A stretch of 27,169 nt of DNA from Herminiimonas sp. (GCA_014377155.1 JACMQD010000208.1:1-27169), one strand, 5' to 3'; shown: positions 7,472 through 15,472, counted from the first letter of the stretch. The notes: generated by a model from the sequence alone, not told the origin. Numbers and translations are program-made.

Positions 7472-8978
7472 GCGAGACTTTTGCAGAATGCAGCATGTGC
7501 GTCGGGCCACCGTAGCGGAGCAGTCCGGTTAAGACGCCTTCGAAATCGACCATTGTCTCGCCAACTTGAAAGCCTTTGTCAACGCTGAGCCTGAACTCGC
7601 GAATCGAGCGTTCGTGCGAGTTAGTGCGGCTCTTGACGACGGAAATTGCAGTGAGTATGCATCCTTTGGATTCGAAAAACCGGAACGCGACGATCGCGTC
7701 ACTCAAGTAGCTCAAGTCAATTTCGGACCGGATATCGCCGACCAGTCCATGCTGTCCTGTGATGAGAAGCGTGACGACACCTTGCTGGCTCAGGTACGAC
7801 AGCATTTCATGCATTTGCAGAAGCAGGAATTTTTCTCCCGGCATCGACTGCAGGTAAGCGTTAAGACTGTCCATGACAACGAAAGCTGCGTTGTTTTGTT
7901 CTACCGCATGACGCACTCTCGCTGCGAATTCTCCTGGCGACAGTTCAGAAGGATTGACACGGGTGATCACCAGCGATCCATCTTCTATGTATGGCCGGAC
8001 ATCCATGCCTAGCAGCTCGGATCGCAGCAGTAGCGTCACCAAGCCTTCGTCGAACATATAATATTGCACATGCTGGCCACGCTTGAGCGCGGTCAAAACG
8101 CACTGAATTGCCGTGGTCGTCTTGCCGGCTCCAGACGGGCCCGTTAGTAAGGTATTAGTGCCAGACACTAGCCCGCCCCCCAGCAAAAAATCGAATTCGG
8201 CCGATCCCGTGGAAAGGGTAACAGCAGAAAAATCGCGACCATGATGGGCCGCGACTAGCCTCGGGAATATTCGAATCCCACCCGTGTCGAGATTAAAGTC
8301 GTGATACCCGCCACGAAAGTTCATGCCGCGCATCTTCGTCACGCGAAGGCGGCGACGCACACCACCGAATTCTTGCACAGTCTGTTCCAGCGTGATAACG
8401 CCATGAGCCAGGCTGTGCAAGTGCGGATCTCCAGGTTCGGAGGTCTTGTCATCGAGGAGCAGAACGGTGCAATTGTGCGTCGAAAAAAAATGCTTCAAAG
8501 CCAAAATCTGACGTCGGTAGCGCAAAGGATTTTGCGCCAGAAGGCGCAGCTCGGACAAGCTATCGAAAACGACGCGATCGGGTTTAAGCTCATCGACCAA
8601 TGACATAACTTTTTTGATCGTATCGCCTAGTTCTGTCTCGGATGAATAGAGGATGGACTGGCCTGCATCCAAGTCGAGCCCCTCTTCATCGAGCAACTCA
8701 TAAACAGCGATGTCATCCAGTTTCCATCCGTGCGATGATGCGACCGCATGGAGTTCGCGTGCAGTTTCAGATAAAGTAAAGTAGAGGCCGGATTGATTGT
8801 GCATCATGCCAGCCAACAAAAACTGAATGGCAAATGTCGTTTTGCCCGAGCCTGGTGTCCCTTCGACGAGATATAAACGCTCCGCGGTTAGGCCGCTCCC
8901 GAGAATTTCATCCAGGCCGCATATCCCCGTTGTGATGTACGGCGCCGTGTCAATGTCATGCTGCGATTTACTTTTCAT
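7461..8978 (-). CDS. KaiC-like double RecA-fold ATPase
   Basis: A 505-residue protein with two KaiC domains in tandem. CI has Walker A GTPGSGKTT (about 40-48), catalytic Glu in FTLSET (Glu71) and Walker B VVFDSLSELR. CII has GPSGAGKTTT (about 280-289), YMFDEG (Glu311) and Walker B FVVMDSLNAY. Aligning SYLSDAI with the ISTITDTI of cyanobacterial KaiC puts Ser423 at the Ser431 phosphosite and Tyr424 at Thr432; Ser418 aligns with Thr426. The final IREFRL is also as in KaiC. The ATG at 8976-8978 is chosen because AGGA lies 7-8 bases upstream; a GTG at 8993 lacks this. No kaiA or kaiB is present. Proteobacterial KaiC homologues of this kind are commonly next to PAS histidine kinases and are thought to act in signalling or stress, not necessarily in a clock. 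Confidence 0.93.
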   Translation of the reverse strand: MKSKSQHDIDTAPYITTGICGLDEILGSGLTAERLYLVEGTPGSGKTTFAIQFLLAGMMHNQSGLYFTLSETARELHAVASSHGWKLDDIAVYELLDEEGLDLDAGQSILYSSETELGDTIKKVMSLVDELKPDRVVFDSLSELRLLAQNPLRYRRQILALKHFFSTHNCTVLLLDDKTSEPGDPHLHSLAHGVITLEQTVQEFGGVRRRLRVTKMRGMNFRGGYHDFNLDTGGIRIFPRLVAAHHGRDFSAVTLSTGSAEFDFLLGGGLVSGTNTLLTGPSGAGKTTTAIQCVLTALKRGQHVQYYMFDEGLVTLLLRSELLGMDVRPYIEDGSLVITRVNPSELSPGEFAARVRHAVEQNNAAFVVMDSLNAYLQSMPGEKFLLLQMHEMLSYLSQQGVVTLLITGQHGLVGDIRSEIDLSYLSDAIVAFRFFESKGCILTAISVVKSRTNSHERSIREFRLSVDKGFQVGETMVDFEGVLTGLLRYGGPTHMLHSAKVSHGT

Positions 8979-9325
8979 CGGTAGTCCTGTCACCCGCGTT
9001 CAGAAAAGCCACGCAACGGCGCGATCACTTGTGATCATAAAGCCGATTGCATGCGTCGGTGGAGTCCGCGAAAGTTTCCAATACCCCGATCTTACCGTCT
9101 AGGGGGCAGTGACTATGTTAGCTACCGCACTTCTACTTTAAAAACAGGAAGCCTAGTCCCTATTTGTAATGCAAAAAAACCTGACTTCTTGTTGTCCTAC
9201 TCGACTTCGGGTGATTTTCTGATGTCTTGGTCCTAATCTGACTGCTAATCTCAAATAATGTGACGTTAGCAACATCACGACAAAGCAGTTGTTAGCTCAG
9301 CGAATTTTATTAATGAGGAGTTACC
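8979..9325. other. Divergent intergenic region between kaiC-like gene and small plus-strand gene
   Basis: About 350 bases with no supported gene. It should hold the promoters of the kaiC-like operon (minus) and the 55-codon gene (plus), but I cannot assign clear -35/-10 pairs. A palindrome GATCAC-TT-GTGATC at 9023-9036 is listed separately. Confidence 0.5.
9023..9036. promoter_or_regulatory. Palindrome upstream of the kaiC-like gene (candidate operator)
   Basis: GATCAC, TT, GTGATC form a perfect 6-2-6 inverted repeat 45 bases before the kaiC-like start codon, in the promoter or leader. It may be an operator. The regulator is unknown and chance occurrence cannot be excluded. Confidence 0.3.
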
Positions 9326-9493
9326 ATGAAAATTATCTACGCTGCCGTCATTCTCATCACGTCAGCCGCGGGTGCGGCGGCATTGTCGATTGTGCCCCAC
9401 GACAAAAATACAGTCGATCAACGCACCGTCGAAATGGCGCATGCCGAAACAGCCCAGCTGATCCATTTGGCGATCGCGCCGTACAAGCGCTAG
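9326..9493 (+). CDS. Small exported or membrane protein, 55 residues
   Basis: ATG at 9326-9328, TAG at 9491-9493, with a strong ribosome binding site TGAGGAG seven to eight bases upstream. The N-terminus (MKIIYAAVILITSAAGAAALS) is a typical signal peptide or single membrane segment with one Lys before the hydrophobic run. The remaining 34 residues are polar and contain two His and a basic PYKR end. I do not recognise a family. It is divergent from the kaiC-like gene and 57 bases before another very small gene on the same strand. The signal-peptide shape and good ribosome binding site support a real gene; the function is unknown. Confidence 0.6.
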   Translation: MKIIYAAVILITSAAGAAALSIVPHDKNTVDQRTVEMAHAETAQLIHLAIAPYKR

Positions 9494-9550
9494 GGGCCGA
9501 TCAGAACTTAGACTGGTGGGATACGTAAATGCACAATGTGAGAAATTACG

Positions 9551-9721
9551 ATGAATCAATTAAGTCAGACGACCAAAGAGCAGGTGCGCGCTTATATGTT
9601 AAGGCGTTTTGGTGCTGCGACGCCGCCTCCCGATGCGGCACAGATCAAAGCTGAGCTGGGATTGCGACCTACTCCAGACAGCGTCGGGCCCGTGAAATCG
9701 GGCGCACAACGGTACGTTTGA
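9551..9721 (+). CDS. Small hypothetical protein, 56 residues
   Basis: ATG at 9551-9553, TGA at 9719-9721. The ribosome binding site is weak (GAGA about 10 bases upstream). The product is soluble: a helical N-terminal half (KEQVRAYMLRRFGA), a proline-rich joint (TPPPDA), a second helix (AAQIKAELGL) and a polar tail with PTPDSVGP. No membrane segment and no family recognised. It may be cotranscribed with the 55-codon gene. It converges on the phosphodiesterase-like gene with one base between the two stops. Codon content is protein-like, but the size makes this uncertain. Confidence 0.5.
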   Translation: MNQLSQTTKEQVRAYMLRRFGAATPPPDAAQIKAELGLRPTPDSVGPVKSGAQRYV

Positions 9722-9722
9722 T

Positions 9723-10490
9723 TTAGAAAAAATACCGATCCAGGTTTTTGAGTGCCTTGAAATTTCTTTCACCGCCAGCGGCTTTGAGTTCTTCCATGAT
9801 GGCGTCTTCCTGACCTGGCTTCAGATGATAAACAAGAAATTCAATTTCGCTGGTAATTCCGCGAATATCATCGATAAGTGTACCCGGGCAGAAATGCATC
9901 GACTTCGCGGCAAGGTCTGCCTCTGCATTGGGAAATGAGCAATCGACAATTACCTTGCTCAAGTTCTTTTCTTGAATGAGGCGTTGCCATAATTCAGGCG
10001 TCGCGCACATATCTCCCGTAAATAAAAACCCCTTCTCTTGTTTGCGTACCGAATAGGCGACAGAGCCGTTTGTGTGGTTGACGAGATGCGCGCCAATGAT
10101 TCTTCCGTGCAGTGTAATTTCCTGCTCCGCTTCGATTGCTTCCCAACGGAGCACAGGGTCTGCTTCGTTTGGAATCATCGAGAAGTCAGGCCACAGAATC
10201 CAGTTGAAAAGATGAGCCTTGAGATGTCCGATAATTGTGCCGCTTGCGTGAACGGTGACTGGGGACGTTCGCTTACCTGCAATGGCGTCAAGCAGAAGGG
10301 CGAGGCCTGCTACGTGATCTAGATGACAGTGGGTAAGGAAAATGTGATCTATACCCGCTAACTGTTCGACATCCAACTGTGCAAGGCCTGTTCCGGCGTC
10401 AAGCAATATATCCTCGTCGAGCCAGAGGCAAGTCGTATGCCGCTCCTTTCCACCGATGCCACCGGCACACCCTAATACCGTCAATTTCAT
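9723..10490 (-). CDS. Metallo-beta-lactamase-fold hydrolase, class II cAMP phosphodiesterase-like
   Basis: A 255-residue protein if started at the ATG at 10488-10490 (MKLTVLGCAGG, the usual first strand of the fold); an in-frame GTG at 10574 would add 28 residues that do not look conserved. No clear Shine-Dalgarno is seen for either. The metal site is complete: HCHLDH (His54, His56, Asp58, His59), His139 in VNHT, Asp160 in FTGDM and His222 in VYHLKP. The HCHLDHVAGL segment resembles the class II 3',5'-cyclic-nucleotide phosphodiesterase signature, so cAMP hydrolysis is a reasonable guess. An RNase Z-like or other phosphodiesterase role cannot be excluded. No signal peptide, so probably cytoplasmic. 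Monocistronic. Confidence 0.8.
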   Translation of the reverse strand: MKLTVLGCAGGIGGKERHTTCLWLDEDILLDAGTGLAQLDVEQLAGIDHIFLTHCHLDHVAGLALLLDAIAGKRTSPVTVHASGTIIGHLKAHLFNWILWPDFSMIPNEADPVLRWEAIEAEQEITLHGRIIGAHLVNHTNGSVAYSVRKQEKGFLFTGDMCATPELWQRLIQEKNLSKVIVDCSFPNAEADLAAKSMHFCPGTLIDDIRGITSEIEFLVYHLKPGQEDAIMEELKAAGGERNFKALKNLDRYFF

Positions 10491-11054
10491 TGCGATCGAG
10501 TACCAATGCGTGCGGGCGTGCAGGATTTGCACGAAGCAGTTATTGCCCGTACCAGTACTGAGGCGCCGTAGCACCAGAAATTTCCTGAAACTGGCGCTGC
10601 GCAGATTACCTGATTTTCATGACCGTGCGAACATTGCAACATCTGGTAATACTCCCTGGGATTTTTGCTTTTGATTGTAGACCGAAACAATACTGCGGCG
10701 CGATGCCACCGTCGATTTTACCCCGGCGCAAGCGCCTGTGCGGACTCCAATGAGTTTAGGGCGAATGGAAAACTTATGAATTCTTGCTATTGATTCAGGG
10801 CAATCACGATGTTGTTCGACGACGCCGGGATAGTAGGGTACCCTGTCGCTGATAACTTTAGACAACGTGAAGGATATTTTCGGTTGCTCGAACCACTGGT
10901 GCGGTCGCCTGTTTATGGCGGGTCGGACATAGCTTATAGCTCACTTTTTCAGCACCAGTAAGCGAGTCTTGCTAATATAAGCAGCGTTTTTCGAGAGTAA
11001 AGGTAGGTCGGCGCCACCGAGGCAAAGCAATCGGCAAACAGCTCCCGGCAGTTG
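10491..11054. other. 560-base stretch without a convincing gene
   Basis: It lies upstream of the phosphodiesterase-like gene and after the sugar operon. The open frames are short and poorly supported. The best is a 50-codon plus-strand frame, ATG 10809-10811 to TAA 10959-10961, with AGGG eight bases before the start. Its third-position base use is not biased as in neighbouring genes, so I do not call it. No clear terminator for the sugar operon was found. Confidence 0.4.
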
Positions 11055-11831
11055 TCAAGTCCATCCTGCGTCGACTACGAATTCTTGCGCCGTGCACATC
11101 TTGCTGTCGTCGGGTGCCAGAAACAGCACCATTGCCGACACGTCCTCTGCCATCACCCGACCTGGCAAGCATTGATTCCGATTGATGTCCAGTTCGGAAT
11201 CGGGTGTAACCCAATTTTCGAGTTGTCGTTTGGTCATGACCCATCCCGGCGTAACGGTGTTGATACGGATCTTGTGAGTGCCCAGCTCACGAGCCATGCT
11301 GCGCGTGAGCCCATGTGCGGCGGCTTTGCACATTGCATAGAGTGGATAATTGGACGCCTTGATCTTCCAGCTGATCGAACTGAAATTAATGATCGAGCCG
11401 CCACCTTGCCGCTGTAAATGAGGGGCGACCGCCTGGATGGCGAAGAAATATGGCCGCAGGTTAATTTCCAGCCTTTGATCCCAGTATGCCGGCGTTACCG
11501 CGTGAAAATCATGACGCTCATCGTGAGCGGCATTGTTGACCAGGGTCGTAATGTCGCCGAGCGTGGCACGTGTGTGTTCGATCGTACTTTTCAGGGCGTC
11601 GAGATCGCGCACGTCACATGGCATGAAAAGCGGCATGGCACCATATTGCTCCTGCATGCGTGTGCATAAATCCGCTGAGGCGTCGGTATCGATGTCGATG
11701 AATGCAGTACGCGCCCCTTGCCGGATAAATGCTTCGACTAGCGACGCGCCGATGCCCGTGGCACCGCCGGTTATGTAGACGACACGGTCAGCGATACTTG
11801 GATAGCGGGTTAGGGAAGGCGATGTCAGCAT
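11055..11831 (-). CDS. SDR-family aldose 1-dehydrogenase of the sugar acid operon
   Basis: A 258-residue classical short-chain dehydrogenase. Motifs: TGGATGIG (21-28) for the dinucleotide, an acidic Asp46 after the second strand (favouring NAD+), NNA (99-101), catalytic Ser in INFSSISW (about 151-152), and Tyr165/Lys169 in YAMCK. The pattern, including AYWDQR, SISWK, VMTKRQ and a C-terminal DAGWT, resembles Caulobacter D-xylose 1-dehydrogenase and related L-arabinose or D-galactose dehydrogenases, which oxidise an aldose to its lactone. The start at 11829-11831 is 7 bases after the aldolase stop; a further in-frame codon upstream would overlap the aldolase. It is the last gene of the operon. 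The sugar is not determined by sequence. Confidence 0.88.
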   Translation of the reverse strand: MLTSPSLTRYPSIADRVVYITGGATGIGASLVEAFIRQGARTAFIDIDTDASADLCTRMQEQYGAMPLFMPCDVRDLDALKSTIEHTRATLGDITTLVNNAAHDERHDFHAVTPAYWDQRLEINLRPYFFAIQAVAPHLQRQGGGSIINFSSISWKIKASNYPLYAMCKAAAHGLTRSMARELGTHKIRINTVTPGWVMTKRQLENWVTPDSELDINRNQCLPGRVMAEDVSAMVLFLAPDDSKMCTAQEFVVDAGWT

Positions 11832-11838
11832 GTCAAAC

Positions 11839-12495
11839 TCACACGGTCGGACGGGAGGCTTCCGCCCGTATTTCATTCATTCTTTCGATGAACCCACGCG
11901 CAGTGCTAACAATGCCCGCATAGTCGGCGGCTTTTGCAGTACTGGTCAGGCTGCTGCCTACGCCAACTGCCACGCTGCCGGCAGCGAACCAGTCAGCGAG
12001 ATTGTCGCGCGTGACGCCGCCCGTGGGCATAAGCGGCGCATGCGGCAATGGGCCACGCAATGACTTGATATACGCCGGACCGAGCGTGTCGGCGGGGAAT
12101 ACCTTGACAAAATCGGCACCAGCTTCCATCGCGGTCACGATCTCAGTCGGCGTCATGGCGCCGGGCAGTGCCGCGATCTGGTAACGATTGCATAGTCGGA
12201 TGGTGTCGGCGTTGACCGCTGGCGAAATGATGAATTGTGCCCCCGAAAGAATGGCGATGCGCGCTGTCTCTGCATCGAGCACCGTGCCGGCGCCAAGCAG
12301 TACCTGTGGATTTGTCGTGCGTAAAGTTTCGAGCACACGCATGGCACCGGGCGTGGTGTAAGCAATCTCCAGAGCAGTGATGCCACCATCGATACACGCT
12401 TGCGCAACGCTCAATGCGTGCGCTTCGGTTGACTCCCGAACGATAGCGACAATGCCCGCTGTTCGCAATTTCTGCAAAATGTCGATCTTCAACAT
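11839..12495 (-). CDS. KDPG/KDPGal-type class I aldolase
   Basis: A 218-residue protein of the Eda/DgoA family. It cleaves 2-keto-3-deoxy-6-phospho sugar acids to pyruvate and glyceraldehyde 3-phosphate. Catalytic Glu43 (TALEIAYTTPGA) and Schiff-base Lys131 (DFVKVFPA) are present, with GAGTV (68-72), ISPAVN and the phosphate-binding PTGGV near the C-terminus. The start ATG is 9 bases after the lactonase stop, with AAAGGA as an excellent ribosome binding site overlapping that stop. No 2-keto-3-deoxy-acid kinase is in the window, so either the kinase is elsewhere or this enzyme accepts an unphosphorylated substrate. DgoA-like or Eda-like cannot be separated by eye. Confidence 0.9.
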   Translation of the reverse strand: MLKIDILQKLRTAGIVAIVRESTEAHALSVAQACIDGGITALEIAYTTPGAMRVLETLRTTNPQVLLGAGTVLDAETARIAILSGAQFIISPAVNADTIRLCNRYQIAALPGAMTPTEIVTAMEAGADFVKVFPADTLGPAYIKSLRGPLPHAPLMPTGGVTRDNLADWFAAGSVAVGVGSSLTSTAKAADYAGIVSTARGFIERMNEIRAEASRPTV

Positions 12496-12504
12496 GACGG
12501 TCCT

Positions 12505-13392
12505 TTATGCACTTTGAAATCGCTGTTCGGGCAAACCTTTCACATCGCTGATCCGGGTAGAGAAAATGCCGCCTGCGCCGGTCTCCCGCGCAAGCTCGCT
12601 TTCGCTCAGGTCGGCCCGCGCGCTCGTGACAAACAAGTCATCCAAGCCGGCGCCGCCGAATGCGATGCAGCTCGGCTGTGAAACCGGCATGTCCATAATG
12701 CGATCGATGGTGCCATCGGGCGCATAGCGTACGATCCGGGCGCCACCCCATTGCGCGTTCCAGACATAGCCACCGGCGTCGACTGTGGAGCCGTCTGGCA
12801 CTCCTGGCTCGCTGCCGAAATCGACGAAAATACGGTCGTTGCTAACTGATCCGGTGGTCGGGTCATAATCGCAGCAGCGGATTTGTTTGCTCGGTGAGTC
12901 AGCGTGATACATCAAAGAGCCATCGACGCTGAAGCAAATACTGTTGGCAATGCCGACCGGCTCCAGCGCCAGTCGATCCAGGCTGAGGTCGCAGTTCAGT
13001 CGATAGAATCCCGCAATCGGCTCATGGCCCCGGGCTTGATTGATGGTTCCGAAAACAAACCGCCCCTGACGGTCGCAACGGCCGTCATTGACACGTGTGG
13101 TCGTCAAATGCGGTTCGATCTCGCAGATCGGTGTGATCTGTCCATCTGAAAATCGATAGAACGCCAGTTGCGACGCCAGCCCCAGCAACAATCGATCGTC
13201 ATCGTTTGTCAAAGCGAACGACGCCAATCGCTCAGGCATCGGATATTGCGTCGTCGACCCAGTCGCCAGTGCATGGCACCACAGGCTGGCGCCTTCAATG
13301 TCGGTCCACAAAAGACGGCCGGTGCGCTCACACCACAGTACACATTCTCCCAGAGTATTCTGGCTATCGATAAACAGTTGCATCATGGTCAT
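12505..13392 (-). CDS. SMP-30/gluconolaconase-family sugar lactonase
   Basis: A 295-residue six-bladed beta-propeller of the SMP-30/regucalcin family. It hydrolyses aldonolactones to the acids. The metal ligands expected from the family are present: Glu16 (LGECVLW), Asn150 (GIANSICF) and Asp200 (VPDGSTVD). Substrate-binding Arg100 and Asn102 are in TRVNDGRCD. The start ATG 13390-13392 has AGGA nine bases upstream; a second ATG two codons later is possible. It follows the dehydratase by 30 bases and precedes the aldolase by 9, so it is the second gene of the operon and links the dehydrogenase and dehydratase steps. Cytoplasmic. Confidence 0.92.
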   Translation of the reverse strand: MTMMQLFIDSQNTLGECVLWCERTGRLLWTDIEGASLWCHALATGSTTQYPMPERLASFALTNDDDRLLLGLASQLAFYRFSDGQITPICEIEPHLTTTRVNDGRCDRQGRFVFGTINQARGHEPIAGFYRLNCDLSLDRLALEPVGIANSICFSVDGSLMYHADSPSKQIRCCDYDPTTGSVSNDRIFVDFGSEPGVPDGSTVDAGGYVWNAQWGGARIVRYAPDGTIDRIMDMPVSQPSCIAFGGAGLDDLFVTSARADLSESELARETGAGGIFSTRISDVKGLPEQRFQSA

Positions 13393-13422
13393 GCGCGTGG
13401 GTCCTATTCAAAAGAACGACTG

Positions 13423-15147
13423 TCAATGCGATTCACGGGGGATTGCAGCGCCCCGGCAACCGACTAGAAAATCCAGGTCGGCCCCCTGATCAGCCTGCAT
13501 GACATGGTTGCGATACATTTGCTGATACCCGCCTTCCATGTCGGGCACGGGTGCAGTCCAGTTTGCACGACGTGTGTCTAATTCCGCATCACTGACTTCG
13601 AGGTGAAGGCGACGGGCGGCAACGTCGAGTTCGATCATGTCGCCGTCTCGCACTAGTGCAAGCGGTCCGCCGATTGCGGCTTCGGGCGCAACATGCAATA
13701 CCACCGTGCCGTAGGCGGTGCCGCTCATGCGCGCATCCGAAATACGTACCATATCGCGGACACCTTGTTCCAGTAACTTTCTAGGCAAGCCCATGTTGCC
13801 GACTTCGGCCATGCCGGGGTAACCCTTGGGGCCACAATTTTGAAGCACCATGATGCAGTTGGCATCGATGTCTAACGCCGGATCGTCGATCCGCGCTTTG
13901 TAGTGCTCGATACTGTTGAAAACTACTGCGCGGCCACGATGCTGCATTAACGCAGGGGTAGCTGCGGAGGGCTTGAGCAAGGCGCCGCGCGGTGCAAGGT
14001 TGCCGTGTACTACGGCAATGCCACCTTGCTGTTTGAACGGCGCTTCAATAGGAAAAATAACGTCGCGGTTGTAGTTTTCGGCAGACGCGACGTTCTCCGC
14101 GACCGTATGACCCGTCACTGTCAGGGCGTCTCCGTGCAAGCGCCCGATCATTTCCTTCATAACTACCGGCAAGCCGCCGGCGTAATAAAAATCTTCCATC
14201 AGATAGCGGCCCGACGGCATCAAATTAACCAGACATGGAAGATCACGCCCCAGGCGGTCCCAGTCAGCATGCCCGAACGCGACGCCGATGCGCCCGGCGA
14301 TGGCCAGCAAGTGCACGACCGCATTGGTCGAGCCACCGATTGCGCCATTCACGATTACGGCATTTTCGAAGGCCTCGGGTGTGAGGATGCGGGATAATTT
14401 CAAATCTTCATGCACCATGTCGACGATGCGGCTGCCGCTCAGGTGCGCCAGTACCTTGCGTCGCGAATCTACTGCAGGAATGGCGGCATTGCCAGTCAAT
14501 GTCACGCCAAGCGCTTCTACGAGACATGCCATTGTGGAAGCAGTGCCCATCGTCATGCAGTGTCCGGTCGATCGCGACATGCACGATTCCGCTTGTCGAA
14601 AATCATGCAGTGTCATACGACCGCCACGTACTTCTTCGGAAAATTTCCATACGTCAGTGCCGGAGCCGATCGGCTTGCCGCGGTAATTTCCGTTCAACAT
14701 AGGTCCACCCGAAACGACGATAGTGGGAATATCGCAACTGGCAGCGCCCATCAGCAACGATGGCGTGGTCTTGTCGCAACCTGTCAGCAACACAACGCCA
14801 TCGATCGGATTGCCCCGAATGGATTCTTCGACATCCATGCTGGCTAAGTTACGAAAAAGCATAGCCGTCGGTCGCATGTTCGATTCACCTAGCGACATGA
14901 CAGGGAACTCCAGCGGAAAGCCGCCGGCTTCGCGTACGCCGTGCTTGACAGCCTCTGCCAGCTCGCGAAAATGACCGTTGCAGGGTGTCAGTTCAGACCA
15001 GGTATTACAGATTCCGATGACCGGGCGACCGTCGAACTCATGATCCGGATGCCCCTGATTTTTCATCCAGCTGCGGTGGATGAACGCGTCCTTGTCACTG
15101 CCGCCGAACCAGGCTTGAGAGCGAAGTTTTGATTTGGTGTTTGGCAT
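13423..15147 (-). CDS. IlvD/Edd-family sugar acid dehydratase (L-arabinonate dehydratase type)
   Basis: A 574-residue protein from the ATG at 15145-15147 (MPNTKSKLRSQAWFGG). It converts an aldonate to the 2-keto-3-deoxy acid using an iron-sulfur cluster and Mg2+. The cluster cysteines are Cys56 (SELTPCN), Cys124 (TGCDKTTP) and Cys197 (GHCMTMG), and the Mg2+ ligands Glu88, Asp125 and Lys126. To my recollection these equal Cys59/127/200, Glu91, Asp128 and Lys129 of Rhizobium L-arabinonate dehydratase with a constant shift of three. Relatives also act on D-galactonate, D-fuconate or D-xylonate, so the substrate is open. Upstream in-frame codons add up to 22 residues that do not look conserved. 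First gene of the operon. Confidence 0.92.
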   Translation of the reverse strand: MPNTKSKLRSQAWFGGSDKDAFIHRSWMKNQGHPDHEFDGRPVIGICNTWSELTPCNGHFRELAEAVKHGVREAGGFPLEFPVMSLGESNMRPTAMLFRNLASMDVEESIRGNPIDGVVLLTGCDKTTPSLLMGAASCDIPTIVVSGGPMLNGNYRGKPIGSGTDVWKFSEEVRGGRMTLHDFRQAESCMSRSTGHCMTMGTASTMACLVEALGVTLTGNAAIPAVDSRRKVLAHLSGSRIVDMVHEDLKLSRILTPEAFENAVIVNGAIGGSTNAVVHLLAIAGRIGVAFGHADWDRLGRDLPCLVNLMPSGRYLMEDFYYAGGLPVVMKEMIGRLHGDALTVTGHTVAENVASAENYNRDVIFPIEAPFKQQGGIAVVHGNLAPRGALLKPSAATPALMQHRGRAVVFNSIEHYKARIDDPALDIDANCIMVLQNCGPKGYPGMAEVGNMGLPRKLLEQGVRDMVRISDARMSGTAYGTVVLHVAPEAAIGGPLALVRDGDMIELDVAARRLHLEVSDAELDTRRANWTAPVPDMEGGYQQMYRNHVMQADQGADLDFLVGCRGAAIPRESH

Positions 15148-15466
15148 GGTCACTCTGAATCCGAAAGAGAAAGCGGTTTCGTTCATGGACAGTTGGTCGA
15201 GATCGCATGGCACCCGTCACCTGCGGTGAACTTAACGTCATAGAGACTATCCTTCCGTGGCCTGGCATTGCAAGCTTTTATTGTAAGGTGCCACATGGTC
15301 GCAGAGCTTACGCGATGTCAGTCCAAGTCGCATTTCGACAGGCATGCACCGACACGGTTCAATGAGAGTTTGCATTGCTTGCATCATGGCTCCATTCTTT
15401 ATGGAAATAGGCTGAATATCTTACAAAATCGATAATGCCGATTGAGCTATTGCCATTGTCAGAGGT
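15148..15466. other. Upstream region of the sugar operon, no gene
   Basis: There is no supported coding sequence. It should carry the operon promoter on the minus strand. A possible pair is TTGCAA and GATAGT with a 16-base spacer, at about 15246-15273. No regulator gene is adjacent. Confidence 0.35.
15268..15286. promoter_or_regulatory. Imperfect palindrome upstream of sugar operon (candidate operator)
   Basis: TTGCAA (15268-15273), seven bases, TTGTAA (15281-15286): an inverted repeat with one mismatch, overlapping the possible -35 of the sugar operon about 120 bases before its first start codon. The size and shape suit a GntR- or LacI-type operator, but no regulator gene is present to test against. 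Confidence 0.25.
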
Positions 15467-15472
15467 TATAAT
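15442..15472 (+). promoter_or_regulatory. Candidate promoter for a short transcript upstream of minC
   Basis: A perfect TATAAT at 15467-15472 has TTGAGC 19 bases upstream (15442-15447). The spacer is long, but the -10 is exact. Transcription would begin near 15479 and run into the hairpin at 15561-15583. Confidence 0.4.

Noticed and set aside
8265..8285. TTCGAATCCCACC resembling a tRNA T-arm and 3' end
   Set aside because: It lies inside the KaiC-like coding sequence and no acceptor stem or anticodon arm can be drawn around it.
10617..10865. 82-codon minus-strand frame upstream of the phosphodiesterase-like gene
   Set aside because: No ribosome binding site, no recognisable domain, and irregular composition; likely chance.
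10809..10961. 50-codon plus-strand open frame with AGGG before the ATG
   Set aside because: Third-position base use is not biased like neighbouring genes, no motif is seen, and the ribosome binding site is poor; length is within chance.
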